From Paenibacillus sp. JJ-100 (GTDB lineage Bacteria; Bacillota; Bacilli; Paenibacillales; Paenibacillaceae), in the NCBI RefSeq assembly GCF_948329825.1, contig NZ_CAOJCM010000001.1, positions 930,001-994,000 of the forward strand: 64,000 nucleotides of DNA, in the 5' to 3' direction. Below are positions 53,515 to 62,088 of the stretch, piece after piece (the stretch's first letter is position 1; each line of letters begins with the position of its first letter). The position numbers were made by a program, and so were the translations under genes. Under the pieces are notes generated by a model. The model saw only the letters and a list, made by a program, of their open reading frames with translations, was not told the origin of the DNA and made no database searches.

Positions 53515-54363
53515 TTGACAGTTTTATCAACCGGTCCAGTTGAGAATCGCCCTGTGGGTGGGGTTAGACCAAGCCAACAAGTGAGAGTTAAGATTATCAA
53601 TGGAGATTCTGACAACTCTTCCGAGGTCCTTGTACAAGGTTATTACTTAAATGGATCCAGAACATTGTATGTGTTAGAATCCTTATCTTTAATTCCCGGT
53701 GAAGTGCTGACCAGGGATTATTTCGCGGATTTGGATGCATTTCAATTTGTTTTTACAACAGATGGTCTGGCAGAACCGAGTACTGATATTTCATTTTGGG
53801 GGACCGATGCTTCTGGACAACTGGTCACTGCTCATCGTTTTGTATCTGATGAACTTCTGGGATCAGGAGTGCCTGGACCACAAGGTGAAGAGGGTCCTCA
53901 AGGAATTCAGGGTCCTCAGGGGATACAAGGGCCGCCAACACTCATTGATACCAGAAGGGTAATTGATAATAGTGTACTTGCTATTCCGGGAGGAGACGGA
54001 AATTTAATTACATTTAATCTTCCAGAGATAACCTTAACAAGTAATAAAACGATAGAACTTACTGCTTTTTGCAGGATGGATTTTATTTCTGATGCTGTAG
54101 CCAACTTTTATAGTTATGTGGGGGTTGTTAGTTTAGTAGAACCTACTCTAGGTACACTTGTGCAATCTGTATTCGGGGAGGAGATATTCAAACGGAACAC
54201 GGATTCGAAACAAACCGTAATCAGTCCTTCAGTTAGTTACCTGCTTCCTAATCTGGATCCAGGAACATACAATTTCAGTTTAAATATTTCAACAGGAGGG
54301 GAGCAGATCGAAAGTCGAGTACTCTATGTGCGTTATATCTATGCTAAAGTATTTGAACAATAG
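53515..54363 (+). CDS. Collagen-like (Gly-X-X) protein, probable spore-surface
   Basis: 282 aa. An N-terminal beta-rich domain (1-115, with VRVKIINGDSDNSSEVLVQG) is followed by eight Gly-X-X triplets (residues 118-141, mainly GPQ and GIQ). A C-terminal domain of about 135 residues (LTSNKTIELTAFCRMDF ... VRYIYAKVFEQ) resembles jelly-roll trimerisation heads of BclA-type proteins in layout. No secretory signal, as for proteins assembled on spores from the mother cell. The start is TTG 53515 with GAAGGGGTG about six bases upstream. A sigma-K-type promoter upstream supports the spore link. Confidence 0.8.
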   Translation: MTVLSTGPVENRPVGGVRPSQQVRVKIINGDSDNSSEVLVQGYYLNGSRTLYVLESLSLIPGEVLTRDYFADLDAFQFVFTTDGLAEPSTDISFWGTDASGQLVTAHRFVSDELLGSGVPGPQGEEGPQGIQGPQGIQGPPTLIDTRRVIDNSVLAIPGGDGNLITFNLPEITLTSNKTIELTAFCRMDFISDAVANFYSYVGVVSLVEPTLGTLVQSVFGEEIFKRNTDSKQTVISPSVSYLLPNLDPGTYNFSLNISTGGEQIESRVLYVRYIYAKVFEQ

Positions 54364-54425
54364 ATGAACAATACTTTCGAGTGTAATTCCAAATAGTGCA
54401 TAGATTTCGTTATTCATATTATTTT

Positions 54426-54487
54426 AAAACACCTTCAAGAAGAAGAACTAAGTCCTTAGACATAGGTAAGTTCTTGAAGGTGTTTTT
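54426..54487 (+). terminator. Terminator after collagen-like gene
   Basis: AAAACACCTTCAAGAA pairs with TTCTTGAAGGTGTTTT, followed by T. Also positioned to serve the convergent kinase gene. Confidence 0.9.
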
Positions 54488-54552
54488 CAGCTGCGCTACA
54501 TAGCAATTTGGATTAACTATGGGTGATTTCACACGAAATTACCATCTTCTTT

Positions 54553-55143
54553 CTACTCATACATCCGTTGTTCTAATTCAGCAAAAGCGATGGACGGATC
54601 ATCATGAGAATTGTCAATATAAGCAACAGATCTCGCTGGAAGCGGCCAAGCGACTTTTCTGCGGGCAAGAGATGTGCGAAACGTATCCCAATGAGACAGT
54701 TTCCATTCATCCAGCGGAGATTGTCTTGCTGTAATTCGCTGATGATGCATTGTTTCGTCCTGAAGATAAATGTAAGCTACTCGAACATCGGTGTCATCCA
54801 GGGAGCGCCCAATTCGTTCCAGTTCTTGTTTGATCCAGTCGGGATTTTCGATTTCTTTGGTAAAAGGGCCTACGACTACCGTGTCAATATCGAGCTGCAC
54901 ATTATCGAGCGCCGCATCCATGGTGATGCGATAACCCAGATCCCGGCAGAGCCGCTTGTACTCCGTCGAATCCCGATCAGAAGGATCTAGACCGTGTGAT
55001 GTCATAATAGCCTCTGCAGCAGGACGGAGGAGGATATCCATGTCAAGAAAAACCGCTTTATATTTACGGGAAAGTGCTTTGGCAAGTGTAGTCTTGCCGC
55101 TTCCAGCACCGCCGAGAAAGAAAATGAGTTTACTTTTGCTCAT
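54553..55143 (-). CDS. P-loop kinase / AAA-type ATP-binding protein
   Basis: 196 aa, soluble. Walker A GGAGSGKTT lies at the N-terminus (LIFFLGGAGSGKTTLAKALS), followed by VFLDMDILLRP, as in shikimate- or gluconate-kinase-like proteins, and a lid-like RITARQSPLDEWK. The phosphoryl acceptor is unknown. The frame is open to 55191, but ATG 55143 is chosen because AAAGGAG lies about 10 bases ahead and the family begins at this strand. Single gene. Confidence 0.82.
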   Translation of the reverse strand: MSKSKLIFFLGGAGSGKTTLAKALSRKYKAVFLDMDILLRPAAEAIMTSHGLDPSDRDSTEYKRLCRDLGYRITMDAALDNVQLDIDTVVVGPFTKEIENPDWIKQELERIGRSLDDTDVRVAYIYLQDETMHHQRITARQSPLDEWKLSHWDTFRTSLARRKVAWPLPARSVAYIDNSHDDPSIAFAELEQRMYE

Positions 55144-55390
55144 GCCAATAAGTCTCCTTTTATTCGTGATATAAAGTAAGGTCGGATGCACATATCATGT
55201 GAAACTATAGGGACGAACACGAAAACAGATCATAATTATTTTAACATAAACTAAAGCTGCGATGTTTGGACACAACAAGACCAGGGACAAGCTTGCCTGC
55301 TATCATATCGGTTGAGCGCACGAGGCACTGAATGAAACGCGAAGACTTTGGATTAGCTGGGATTGTATTTATGCAAACGTCATATGTAAG

Positions 55391-55399
55391 TGTTATAAT
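55391..55399 (+). promoter_or_regulatory. Extended -10 promoter before the YidC region
   Basis: TGTTATAAT fits TGnTATAAT exactly; no good -35 is visible, as is usual for extended -10 promoters. It lies about 33 bases before the preferred start of the small membrane ORF. Confidence 0.45.
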
Positions 55400-55431
55400 G
55401 TAAAAATGAACGTATGAAGGGGGTGGATCTC

Positions 55432-55791
55432 TTGTTTGAATTTCATGAGCTTTTACCATATATATTTTCCATCGGTCTAATCTTCACTGTCAGTTATGCC
55501 TATATTGCCCATCTTCACTGCGGTATGACGGAATACTGGATGGAAGGTGGAATAGGTGACGGGATTGAGCCTGTGTTTCCAGCGTTAGGCTTCAGACAGC
55601 ATAGGCCAGAGAACCGGAGCCGCATGGTCAGACGAAAAGAAGCACCAGATGAAGATGAACCGGACTGTTATTCCTCGTTGAGAATGGAATCGACCAATCA
55701 ACGAGGAGGATCTATATGGAACATAAGACAAACAAGAGATATGCACTTACCTCACACAAGGGACGAACCTTTGCCCTCACTGGAATCTTAA
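55432..55791 (+). CDS. Possible small membrane protein overlapping yidC
   Basis: About 119 aa. One helix (ELLPYIFSIGLIFTVSYAYI) followed by a charged, arginine-rich tail. TTG 55432 sits about 10 bases after AAGGGGG; ATG 55414 has none. The last 76 bases overlap the yidC start in another frame, which is unusual. The tail may have been lengthened by loss of a stop. I do not recognise it; it may be a real leader gene of the yidC operon or a shortened remnant. Confidence 0.4.
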   Translation: MFEFHELLPYIFSIGLIFTVSYAYIAHLHCGMTEYWMEGGIGDGIEPVFPALGFRQHRPENRSRMVRRKEAPDEDEPDCYSSLRMESTNQRGGSIWNIRQTRDMHLPHTRDEPLPSLES

Positions 55792-56606
55792 TCGCTGTTA
55801 TGCTGCTCGCCGGCTGCAGTAATAATCTATCAGAGATTAATTCATCCACACCGGGTTTCTTTAATCATTACATCGTATTTCCATTGTCGTACCTGATTCA
55901 GTATATTGCCAGTGCTTTTCATGGAAGCTACGGTGTTTCGATCATCGCTATTACGTTGGTCATTCGTCTTGGTTTGTTACCGCTTATGATGCGTCAGGCG
56001 AAGTCCCAGCAAGGAACACGGGTGATTATGAATGCGATGAAACCGGAAATGGACGCACTCAAGAAAAAGTATGAAGGTAAAAATGATCCGACTGACCGGC
56101 AGAAAATGTCCGAAGAAACGATGGCTTTATATAAGAAGCACAAGTTTAATCCGCTCAATATCGGTTGTTTGCCTTTGCTTATTCAACTTCCTATTCTGTC
56201 AGGTATCTACACAGCAATTCGTCTTACGCCGGAAATCTCGTCCCATTCATTTCTGTGGTTTAAGCTGGGTGCGCCTGACTATGTGCTTGCCGTGATCGTT
56301 GCGGTCATCTATCTAATCCAAGCGAAGGTATCACAAGCGAATATGGCTCCTGAGCAACGTAAACAATTTGCAATTGTAGGGTACATCTCCCCACTGATGA
56401 TGGCATTATTCTCACTATCGGCTCCAGCAGCTATGCCATTGTACTGGACTGTAAGTGGTTCGTTCTTGATCCTGCAGACATTGCTGTTCCGTAAGCTGTA
56501 TCCAGTGGAGTACCCGCAGGAAACAGCCTCTAAATCAAAGAAAAATGCCAGCAGTGACAAAAATACAACTTCTGCCAAACGAGCTGTCAAACCAGCCAAG
56601 TCCTAA
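55716..56606 (+). CDS. yidC: Membrane protein insertase YidC/OxaA (lipoprotein type)
   Basis: 296 aa. A lipoprotein signal peptide ends at Cys34 (LLAGCSNN), as in B. subtilis SpoIIIJ and YqjG. Five helices follow, including SYGVSIIAITLVIRLGLLPL, where the Arg lies in the hydrophilic groove, and LNIGCLPLLIQLPILSGIYT. The C-terminal tail is lysine-rich (SKSKKNASSDK ... AVKPAKS), likely to touch ribosomes. It inserts and folds membrane proteins with or without Sec. GAGGAGG lies upstream of ATG 55716. It lies alone, away from rnpA/jag, so is probably an extra copy of the YqjG kind. Confidence 0.92.
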   Translation: MEHKTNKRYALTSHKGRTFALTGILIAVMLLAGCSNNLSEINSSTPGFFNHYIVFPLSYLIQYIASAFHGSYGVSIIAITLVIRLGLLPLMMRQAKSQQGTRVIMNAMKPEMDALKKKYEGKNDPTDRQKMSEETMALYKKHKFNPLNIGCLPLLIQLPILSGIYTAIRLTPEISSHSFLWFKLGAPDYVLAVIVAVIYLIQAKVSQANMAPEQRKQFAIVGYISPLMMALFSLSAPAAMPLYWTVSGSFLILQTLLFRKLYPVEYPQETASKSKKNASSDKNTTSAKRAVKPAKS

Positions 56607-56698
56607 ATAAGCTTTCCCATGCTTTAAAATGAGAAGATGGGAAAAGAGAGCCGAAGCTTTCGCTCCTGTTTGTAAAATTTGTATTTGTAAAATAGTTT

Positions 56699-56739
56699 AA
56701 ACCAAAGAGCCTATCCTTCGGGATAGGTTTCTTTGGTCT
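56699..56739. terminator. Bidirectional terminator with UUCG loop
   Basis: ACCAAAGA and TTCTTTGGT, then CCTATCC/GGATAGG closed by TTCG, between convergent yidC and LuxR-type genes. Confidence 0.88.
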
Positions 56740-56759
56740 AGACGTCTACAGTTTCATTC

Positions 56760-57968
56760 CTATATTTCTTCTGATAATTGAAAGCGGGATACGAACTGCC
56801 AGATTAATTCACGGCGCGAGGATACCTCTGTTTTGGCAAAGATGGACTTGAGATGATCCTGAACGGTGTACACTGAGATATGCATAGCCTCTGCAATCTC
56901 CTTCGAAGAGAAGCTACGCAGTACGTAAGCGAGCAACTCACGTTCACGTGCGGATAATCCGTAACGTTCAGATAGCAGAGGGAGTACATCCTGAGGCAGG
57001 GCCTGTTCCAGCCAAACCGCAATATGATCCGGTTGAATGACGGATGGAGTGTCTTCCGGATGCTGCATCCGACTTGCATGAAGCATAAGATAACGTCCGT
57101 CCAACAGCTGGACACAGACTTTGGACAGAGGATTAAGCGCATGATCCGGTGATGGAAAAGAACTAGCGCCCGCTCCAGTATCTTTTCCAGTATCGTTACC
57201 GGTACCATTTCCTGCATCAGCTTCAGCAACAATCTTTGTCTCCGTATGAGTGGATTGCAGTAGATGAGAGCATACCGCTCGAATAGGTCTTGGAAGCACA
57301 GCGTGTCCCACCTGCTCCAGTCTGTGTAGCTCAGATAACCAGTAACGTGCAGCAGCATTGTTCATCACAGGTTCAAGTGACGTATTCAAAAGCATAATCC
57401 CCGGCTCTTCTGGGCTTTTAACTGTCAGCTCTTCCGTAAGGGACAGGCGAGTGGTACGAAGCATGAGTGCGATCGAGGCTGTCCAGTGCTGCATGAGCAA
57501 ACGTTCTTCCTCTGAAAATGCAGGGGCATCCTGTTTGCGATATAAGGTGAGATGTCCCCAGCAAGCATTCTGATCAACGAAAACAGCGCGCATCTCATCA
57601 TAAATCCCGGCAGGTCGCAAAATATTCGCATAACGTGAACTGCTTTCAGGATGTGAGTGAAGAGGAAGCGAAGCCTGTAAAATCGCTGTATATTGGCCGG
57701 ATTGAATTAAATCCGCATATTTATGAACATCATCTTCCATATATTCATTGAGGAATAGCTGTTTATGAATGGCTTCGATACCATCCTCGGTAACTGCTCC
57801 TGTCGAGAGAAGTGTCGAAGGATCTACGGTGTTGAAGCAGTAAGCATCGAAGGGGATGATCGTCTTCATTTGTTTTAAAACAGCTTCCCGGTAGGTGCGG
57901 GAGGTCCAGCTTCCTTTTTCAAGTGAAGCCATCCGGTTAAGATTATGGTGAGTAAGCAGGCTTGCCAA
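56760..57968 (-). CDS. LuxR-type transcriptional regulator
   Basis: 402 aa. The N-terminal 170 residues resemble a GAF/PAS-like sensor (FDAYCFNTVDPSTLLSTGAV, WGHLTLYRKQDAPAFSEEER). A central region carries a glycine/threonine-rich insert (about 250-268). The C-terminal helix-turn-helix (YGLSARERELLAYVLRSFSS, then EIAEAMHISVYTVQDHLKSI) is LuxR type. There is no receiver domain, so control is probably by a ligand. The start is TTG 57968 with AAAGGAG nine bases upstream. It faces the methyltransferase gene divergently with an inverted repeat between, so it probably controls that pair. Confidence 0.85.
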   Translation of the reverse strand: MASLLTHHNLNRMASLEKGSWTSRTYREAVLKQMKTIIPFDAYCFNTVDPSTLLSTGAVTEDGIEAIHKQLFLNEYMEDDVHKYADLIQSGQYTAILQASLPLHSHPESSSRYANILRPAGIYDEMRAVFVDQNACWGHLTLYRKQDAPAFSEEERLLMQHWTASIALMLRTTRLSLTEELTVKSPEEPGIMLLNTSLEPVMNNAAARYWLSELHRLEQVGHAVLPRPIRAVCSHLLQSTHTETKIVAEADAGNGTGNDTGKDTGAGASSFPSPDHALNPLSKVCVQLLDGRYLMLHASRMQHPEDTPSVIQPDHIAVWLEQALPQDVLPLLSERYGLSARERELLAYVLRSFSSKEIAEAMHISVYTVQDHLKSIFAKTEVSSRRELIWQFVSRFQLSEEI

Positions 57969-58027
57969 GTGGATACGCTCCTTTCCGAGGTCATATACAG
58001 CGCAACTTTACGCACAAGATATGATAT

Positions 58028-58072
58028 ATCCCATACTTCTGGGATGGTGGTCTGTTCGCTTCCTTTTATAAT
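58028..58072 (+). promoter_or_regulatory. Inverted-repeat operator and -10 in the LuxR/methyltransferase intergenic region
   Basis: ATCCCA-N6-TGGGAT (58028-58045) lies immediately upstream of, and overlaps, the -35 region of a promoter whose -10 TATAAT is at 58067-58072. The -35 itself is weak. The position suits an activator-binding site for the divergent LuxR-type protein; this is inference. Confidence 0.45.
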
Positions 58073-58125
58073 GAAATTAGACGAATGTTCGGTCAAGTCT
58101 AACTTCAATTCAGAGGAGTGCAATC

Positions 58126-58866
58126 ATGATGAAAGACCATATACATGACAACGTTACAAAGGTGGGCGAAGAATCGACTATGAGCTGGGATACAGCAGAT
58201 TCATATCGATATGAACAATCGATAACGCTCAAAATACCGGGTTACGAGCATATGCACGACATGATGGAAAAACTGCTTGCCGCTTCGATTACGGATAACA
58301 ACGACACTCATATCCTCGTAACGGGTGCTGGAGGCGGCAAGGAAATTACGCTGCTTGGTACAAGTCATCGGGAGTGGCGGCTGACAGGCATGGATACGTC
58401 TTTCCAGATGTTACAGCTGGCGCAGCAAAAAGCACAAGAAGCAGGTATCACGGGCCGGACTATACTGATTGAGGGCACGATTGAGCAGCTGCCCGAGGAG
58501 GCCTTGTATGATGGTGCAACTTGTATGCTTATGCTGCATTTTATTGAGGGGATAGAGGCAAAAAGGTCATTTTTGAGGCAATTGGCCCTAAGGCTCAAGC
58601 CCGGCGCACCTCTAATCATTGCGGCTGTCAATGCGGACCTTGCATCTCCGGCCTATCCAGTCATGATGCAGGCCTGGAGGGAGCATATGCTGCAAGCAGG
58701 TATTTTGGCTGAGGAATGGGATCGATTTGCCGCTTCGCTTGGTCAGCAGTCTGATCCAGTATCCGGTGAACTCATGGTCCAGTTGCTTGCGGAATGCGGG
58801 TTTTCCCAGATGACACGATATTATGGAGCGTTCTGGGTGGAGGCATATTATGCGAGCAGAGACTGA
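58126..58866 (+). CDS. Class I SAM-dependent methyltransferase
   Basis: 246 aa. SAM-binding motif I is ILVTGAGGGKEI, followed by the acidic ribose residue in LTGMDTSFQML, then motif IV CMLMLHFIEGIE and KPGAPLIIAAVN. The substrate is unknown. AGAGGAG lies about eight bases before ATG 58126. Its last 17 bases overlap the next gene, so the two are translationally coupled and probably act in one pathway. Divergent LuxR-type regulator upstream. Confidence 0.85.
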   Translation: MMKDHIHDNVTKVGEESTMSWDTADSYRYEQSITLKIPGYEHMHDMMEKLLAASITDNNDTHILVTGAGGGKEITLLGTSHREWRLTGMDTSFQMLQLAQQKAQEAGITGRTILIEGTIEQLPEEALYDGATCMLMLHFIEGIEAKRSFLRQLALRLKPGAPLIIAAVNADLASPAYPVMMQAWREHMLQAGILAEEWDRFAASLGQQSDPVSGELMVQLLAECGFSQMTRYYGAFWVEAYYASRD

Positions 58867-59953
58867 ACATAACTCCCTGAATATGAAGGATCAGATATGG
58901 GTCATCGGTGGGTACGGTCAAGTCGGACAGATGATCTGTCAGCAGCTCGCACTTGCATATCCAGGCAAGGTATGGGCAGCAGGTACGAGATGGCAACGAG
59001 CCGAACAATTCAGCCGAGAAACGGGCGGTGCCGTTAAACCGTTGCAACTGGATATTACGAAACCGATCGATTCTGGCATGTTGCAAAACGTTAAACTGGT
59101 CATCATGTGTGTGGATCAGTATGATACCCGGTTTGTTGAAAGCTGCGCCAAAGCCGGAACGGACTATATCGATATTTCGGCCAAAGCTGATTTTTTGACA
59201 CAGGTGGAACATCTGCACTCGACACTCCACTCATCAGGCTCAACCGCTATTCTCAGTGTTGGATTGTCTCCAGGCATCACGAATTTGCTTGTACGAGAAG
59301 CGGCAGTACATCTAGATCAGATACAGGAAGCGGATATCACAGTGATGCTGGGTCTCGGAGAGAAACATGGCAAAGCAGCGGTTGAATGGACTGTGGATCA
59401 GATGAGCACCACTTATGACGTCATGAGGCAAGGAGAGTTTGTCTCCGTCCAGAGTCTCAGCGGCGGGAAATACATTGATTTTGGCGATGGACTGGGACGG
59501 CGAATGGCGTATCTATTTCCTTTTTCCGATCAACAGGCTGTCGCTCGAACGCTGCATATACCCAACGTTTCAACCAGATTGTGTCTGGATTCACGCTGGA
59601 TCACAAGATTGTTGTCGATGTCAAGACGAATGGGGCTGCTGAAACTGTTGCGCTTGCGCCGGATACGTCAGGCGATAGTCAATGCATTGGTTTGGATTCC
59701 GGGTGGGGAGCCCATGTATGCAGTAAAGGTGGACGTTACCGGCTGGAAAAATGGACAGTACACCCGTGTGGAACAACGTATCGTTGGCAATAAGGAAGCC
59801 GTGGTAACCGCTGAAGTCGCTGCAGCTGTGGCCAAAAGAGTGTATGATACCCCACAGCAGCCGGGCGTTTATCATGTGGAGCAGTGTTTCACTTTGCTTG
59901 ATCTACAAGATGAACTTGCTGAGAAATTAAAGGTCGTTACGAAGATCAAATAG
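58850..59953 (+). CDS. Saccharopine-dehydrogenase-like NAD(P)-binding oxidoreductase
   Basis: 367 aa. A Rossmann fold starts at residue 18 or so (IWVIGGYGQVGQMICQQLA), with a saccharopine-reductase-like layout: CAKAGTDYIDISAKADFLTQ and then SVGLSPGITNLLVREAA. Members act on amino-acid derivatives, but this branch is uncharacterised. A hydrophobic patch (MGLLKLLRLRRI ...) lies near 270. ATG 58850 is preferred, with GGTGGAGG six bases upstream, inside the methyltransferase gene. The coupled pair suggests a methylated, reduced small molecule as product. Confidence 0.85.
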   Translation: MRAETEHNSLNMKDQIWVIGGYGQVGQMICQQLALAYPGKVWAAGTRWQRAEQFSRETGGAVKPLQLDITKPIDSGMLQNVKLVIMCVDQYDTRFVESCAKAGTDYIDISAKADFLTQVEHLHSTLHSSGSTAILSVGLSPGITNLLVREAAVHLDQIQEADITVMLGLGEKHGKAAVEWTVDQMSTTYDVMRQGEFVSVQSLSGGKYIDFGDGLGRRMAYLFPFSDQQAVARTLHIPNVSTRLCLDSRWITRLLSMSRRMGLLKLLRLRRIRQAIVNALVWIPGGEPMYAVKVDVTGWKNGQYTRVEQRIVGNKEAVVTAEVAAAVAKRVYDTPQQPGVYHVEQCFTLLDLQDELAEKLKVVTKIK

Positions 59954-60042
59954 ACGACGTTGAGAAGGATAACGGATTTTTGCCCACGAGCTTCAATCTG
60001 CTATGATGGAACTATGACATCTTGCACGATAGGAGGGGGAAA

Positions 60043-60336
60043 ATGGACCATATCGCCGTATTGCCCTATTACAAAGTACAGCGAGAAGTAACTGGCCTTA
60101 CACAAGAGATCGAGATGAACGCCCGTACCATGACCCTTTATTCGGATCGAATCGTGACCAAGTTTAGGGAATTCCTAATCACGGAAGTGTTTGATATGTC
60201 TTTCCGTCGGATGGGAGATGAAGGTGGTTTCTTCTATTTGCATACAAGCACAGGTGTATACCCTTATATGGTGGAGATTGATCCCCGGCCTTTTATCCGA
60301 ACCTTTCGTCAAGTCGCAAGTTCCCGATTAAAATGA
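60043..60336 (+). CDS. Small conserved-looking protein of unknown function
   Basis: 97 aa, soluble. A strand-rich sequence (MTLYSDRIVTKFREFLITEV, FFYLHTSTGVYPYMVEIDPR) with a C-terminal amphipathic helix suggests a small PH-like fold, but I do not recognise a family. ATG 60043 has AGGAGGGGG close upstream; TTG 60022 is weaker. It lies between the oxidoreductase and the deaminase genes, about 75-90 bases from each, all on the same strand. Confidence 0.7.
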   Translation: MDHIAVLPYYKVQREVTGLTQEIEMNARTMTLYSDRIVTKFREFLITEVFDMSFRRMGDEGGFFYLHTSTGVYPYMVEIDPRPFIRTFRQVASSRLK

Positions 60337-60411
60337 TTGACCTTGCCGCTGCGTTAAGCCTTACGCTGGATTGGAATTAAATACATCCAATTCAGAGGAG
60401 CAGTGTATACC

Positions 60412-61704
60412 ATGAGTATTTTGATTCGACAAGCAACGATCTTAACGATGCAAGACGGCCAATCCCCCTTTACCGGAGATATTCGTATTGTAGGAAATCG
60501 AATTGCAGAGATAGCCAGCCACATTGCCCCCGAGCCTGAAGACGACGTAATCAATGGTCAAAACAAATTAGCTATGCCTGGTCTGGTGAATGCTCACCAG
60601 CACTCCCCGATGAGCTTGCTTCGAGGATTTTCCGATGACTTGAAGCTTATGGATTGGCTGGAACGTAAGATGCTACCCGCTGAAGCTCGAATGACGCCTG
60701 AGGATATCTATTGGGGATCCAAATTGGCTATTGCAGAGATGATTCGTTCAGGAACGACGGCCTTTGCCGATATGTACATTCACATGAATGAGATCGCGGA
60801 AGCCGTCACAGAAACAGGAATTCGTGCATCGTTGACACGTGGCATGGTTTTTATGGAGGATGATGGGGGACGCAGACTTCAGGAAGCCGTTGATCTGGTA
60901 CAAGGCTGGTCCGGTAAAGCGAATGGGCGAATTACAACGATGTATGGACCGCACTCTCCCTATACCTGTCCCATGGAACCGCTACGTGAAGTGATTACGA
61001 TGGCCGTTCAGGATGATATCCCACTGCATATTCATCTTGCGGAAACGAAGGAAGAAGTAGAGAAAATCCGAAACCGATATCACATGACACCGACCGAATA
61101 TTTGGAAGAAGCAGGCATGTTCGAACGAGCACATGTGTTACTTGCCCACGCTGTGCATCTGAATTCAAGTGATATTAGCAGACTTAAGCAGATGAACGGT
61201 GGAATAGCTCATAATCCAGTGAGTAACCTGAAGCTTGGATGTGGCATTGCGCCGGTTGAAGCAATGATGGCCGAAGGGATTACGGTGGGCATTGGTACAG
61301 ACGGAGCGGGGAGCGCAACCACACTGGATATGTTTGAAGAGATGAAGGCGGCGTGCTGGCTGCAAAAATTAGATTACGAAGATCCAACTCGTCTGCCGGC
61401 GCGTAAAGTCCTCCATATGGCAACCCGTGGAAGCGCAGAATTGCTGGACATTCAAGATGATGTTGGTATATTAGCTGCTGGATATAAGGCTGATGTTATT
61501 TTGGTTGATCTCGCTAAACCACATCTGCAACCGATCCATGATGTAGAAGCGTTGCTAGCCTACGGTGTGAATGGCTCAGATGTACATACCACCATTGTAG
61601 ATGGACAGATTCTAATGAGAGATCGAACACTCCTGACGATGAACGAAGAAGAGATATACCGTGAGGTGAACGCGCGAACGAAGCGAATAGTGAAGGGGAT
61701 ATAA
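60412..61704 (+). CDS. mtaD: 5-methylthioadenosine/S-adenosylhomocysteine deaminase
   Basis: 430-aa amidohydrolase that deaminates methylthioadenosine and S-adenosylhomocysteine. Metal ligands are the HxH in LVNAHQHSPM, His in IHIHLAETKEE, His in LAHAVHLN and Asp in VGIGTDGAGS. Family motifs RGFSDDLKLMDWL and HNPVSNLKLGCG agree. ATG 60412 has AGAGGAG 11 bases upstream; GTG 60403 is too close to that site. The nearby methyltransferase would produce S-adenosylhomocysteine, so salvage of that by-product is a plausible link. Confidence 0.9.
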   Translation: MSILIRQATILTMQDGQSPFTGDIRIVGNRIAEIASHIAPEPEDDVINGQNKLAMPGLVNAHQHSPMSLLRGFSDDLKLMDWLERKMLPAEARMTPEDIYWGSKLAIAEMIRSGTTAFADMYIHMNEIAEAVTETGIRASLTRGMVFMEDDGGRRLQEAVDLVQGWSGKANGRITTMYGPHSPYTCPMEPLREVITMAVQDDIPLHIHLAETKEEVEKIRNRYHMTPTEYLEEAGMFERAHVLLAHAVHLNSSDISRLKQMNGGIAHNPVSNLKLGCGIAPVEAMMAEGITVGIGTDGAGSATTLDMFEEMKAACWLQKLDYEDPTRLPARKVLHMATRGSAELLDIQDDVGILAAGYKADVILVDLAKPHLQPIHDVEALLAYGVNGSDVHTTIVDGQILMRDRTLLTMNEEEIYREVNARTKRIVKGI

Positions 61705-61748
61705 CGTATTTTAGTAAATCAATGAGGTGGAACGGTTTAGAACATTCT

Positions 61749-61785
61749 AACGCTATGAGAATTTATCTCGTGGCGTTTTTTTGTT
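61749..61785 (+). terminator. Terminator after mtaD
   Basis: AACGC ... GCGTT with an inner GAGA/TCTC pair and a seven-base T-run. Confidence 0.78.
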
Positions 61786-61867
61786 GAACCATTTTTGTAA
61801 ATAAATCTATTTGCTATTTGGTTGAATCTTAATCAAATTGCTATCATTAACGTGGAATTGTAGACAC

Positions 61868-61898
61868 AAACTATGAATTTACGCTTATGTCATAGTTT
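61868..61898. repeat. Inverted repeat upstream of the UbiD gene
   Basis: AAACTATGA (61868-61876) and TCATAGTTT (61890-61898) are perfect nine-base arms around 13 bases, about 190 bases before the UbiD start. No T-run follows. It may be an operator; the rest of 61786-62088 shows nothing else I can support. Confidence 0.4.
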
Positions 61899-62088
61899 CA
61901 TACAGATGGGTCTCTGGTTATACGGCAGATCATTTGATAATATAGAAGAGACACCCGAGTGAACGTTTTTTAGCAGGATAAAAGGTAACGTTCGATTCAG
62001 TTTTGTATACTGGGGTGCATGTTGAGAGTGTATGTGAATATATGAACATAATGCAATTATTTTATTATACACAGAATGGAGCTATCCG

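Noticed and set aside
58126-59953. Opine-metallophore (staphylopine-like) cluster
   Set aside because: There is no nicotianamine-synthase-like gene or metal ABC importer nearby, and the dehydrogenase looks saccharopine-reductase-like rather than opine dehydrogenase.
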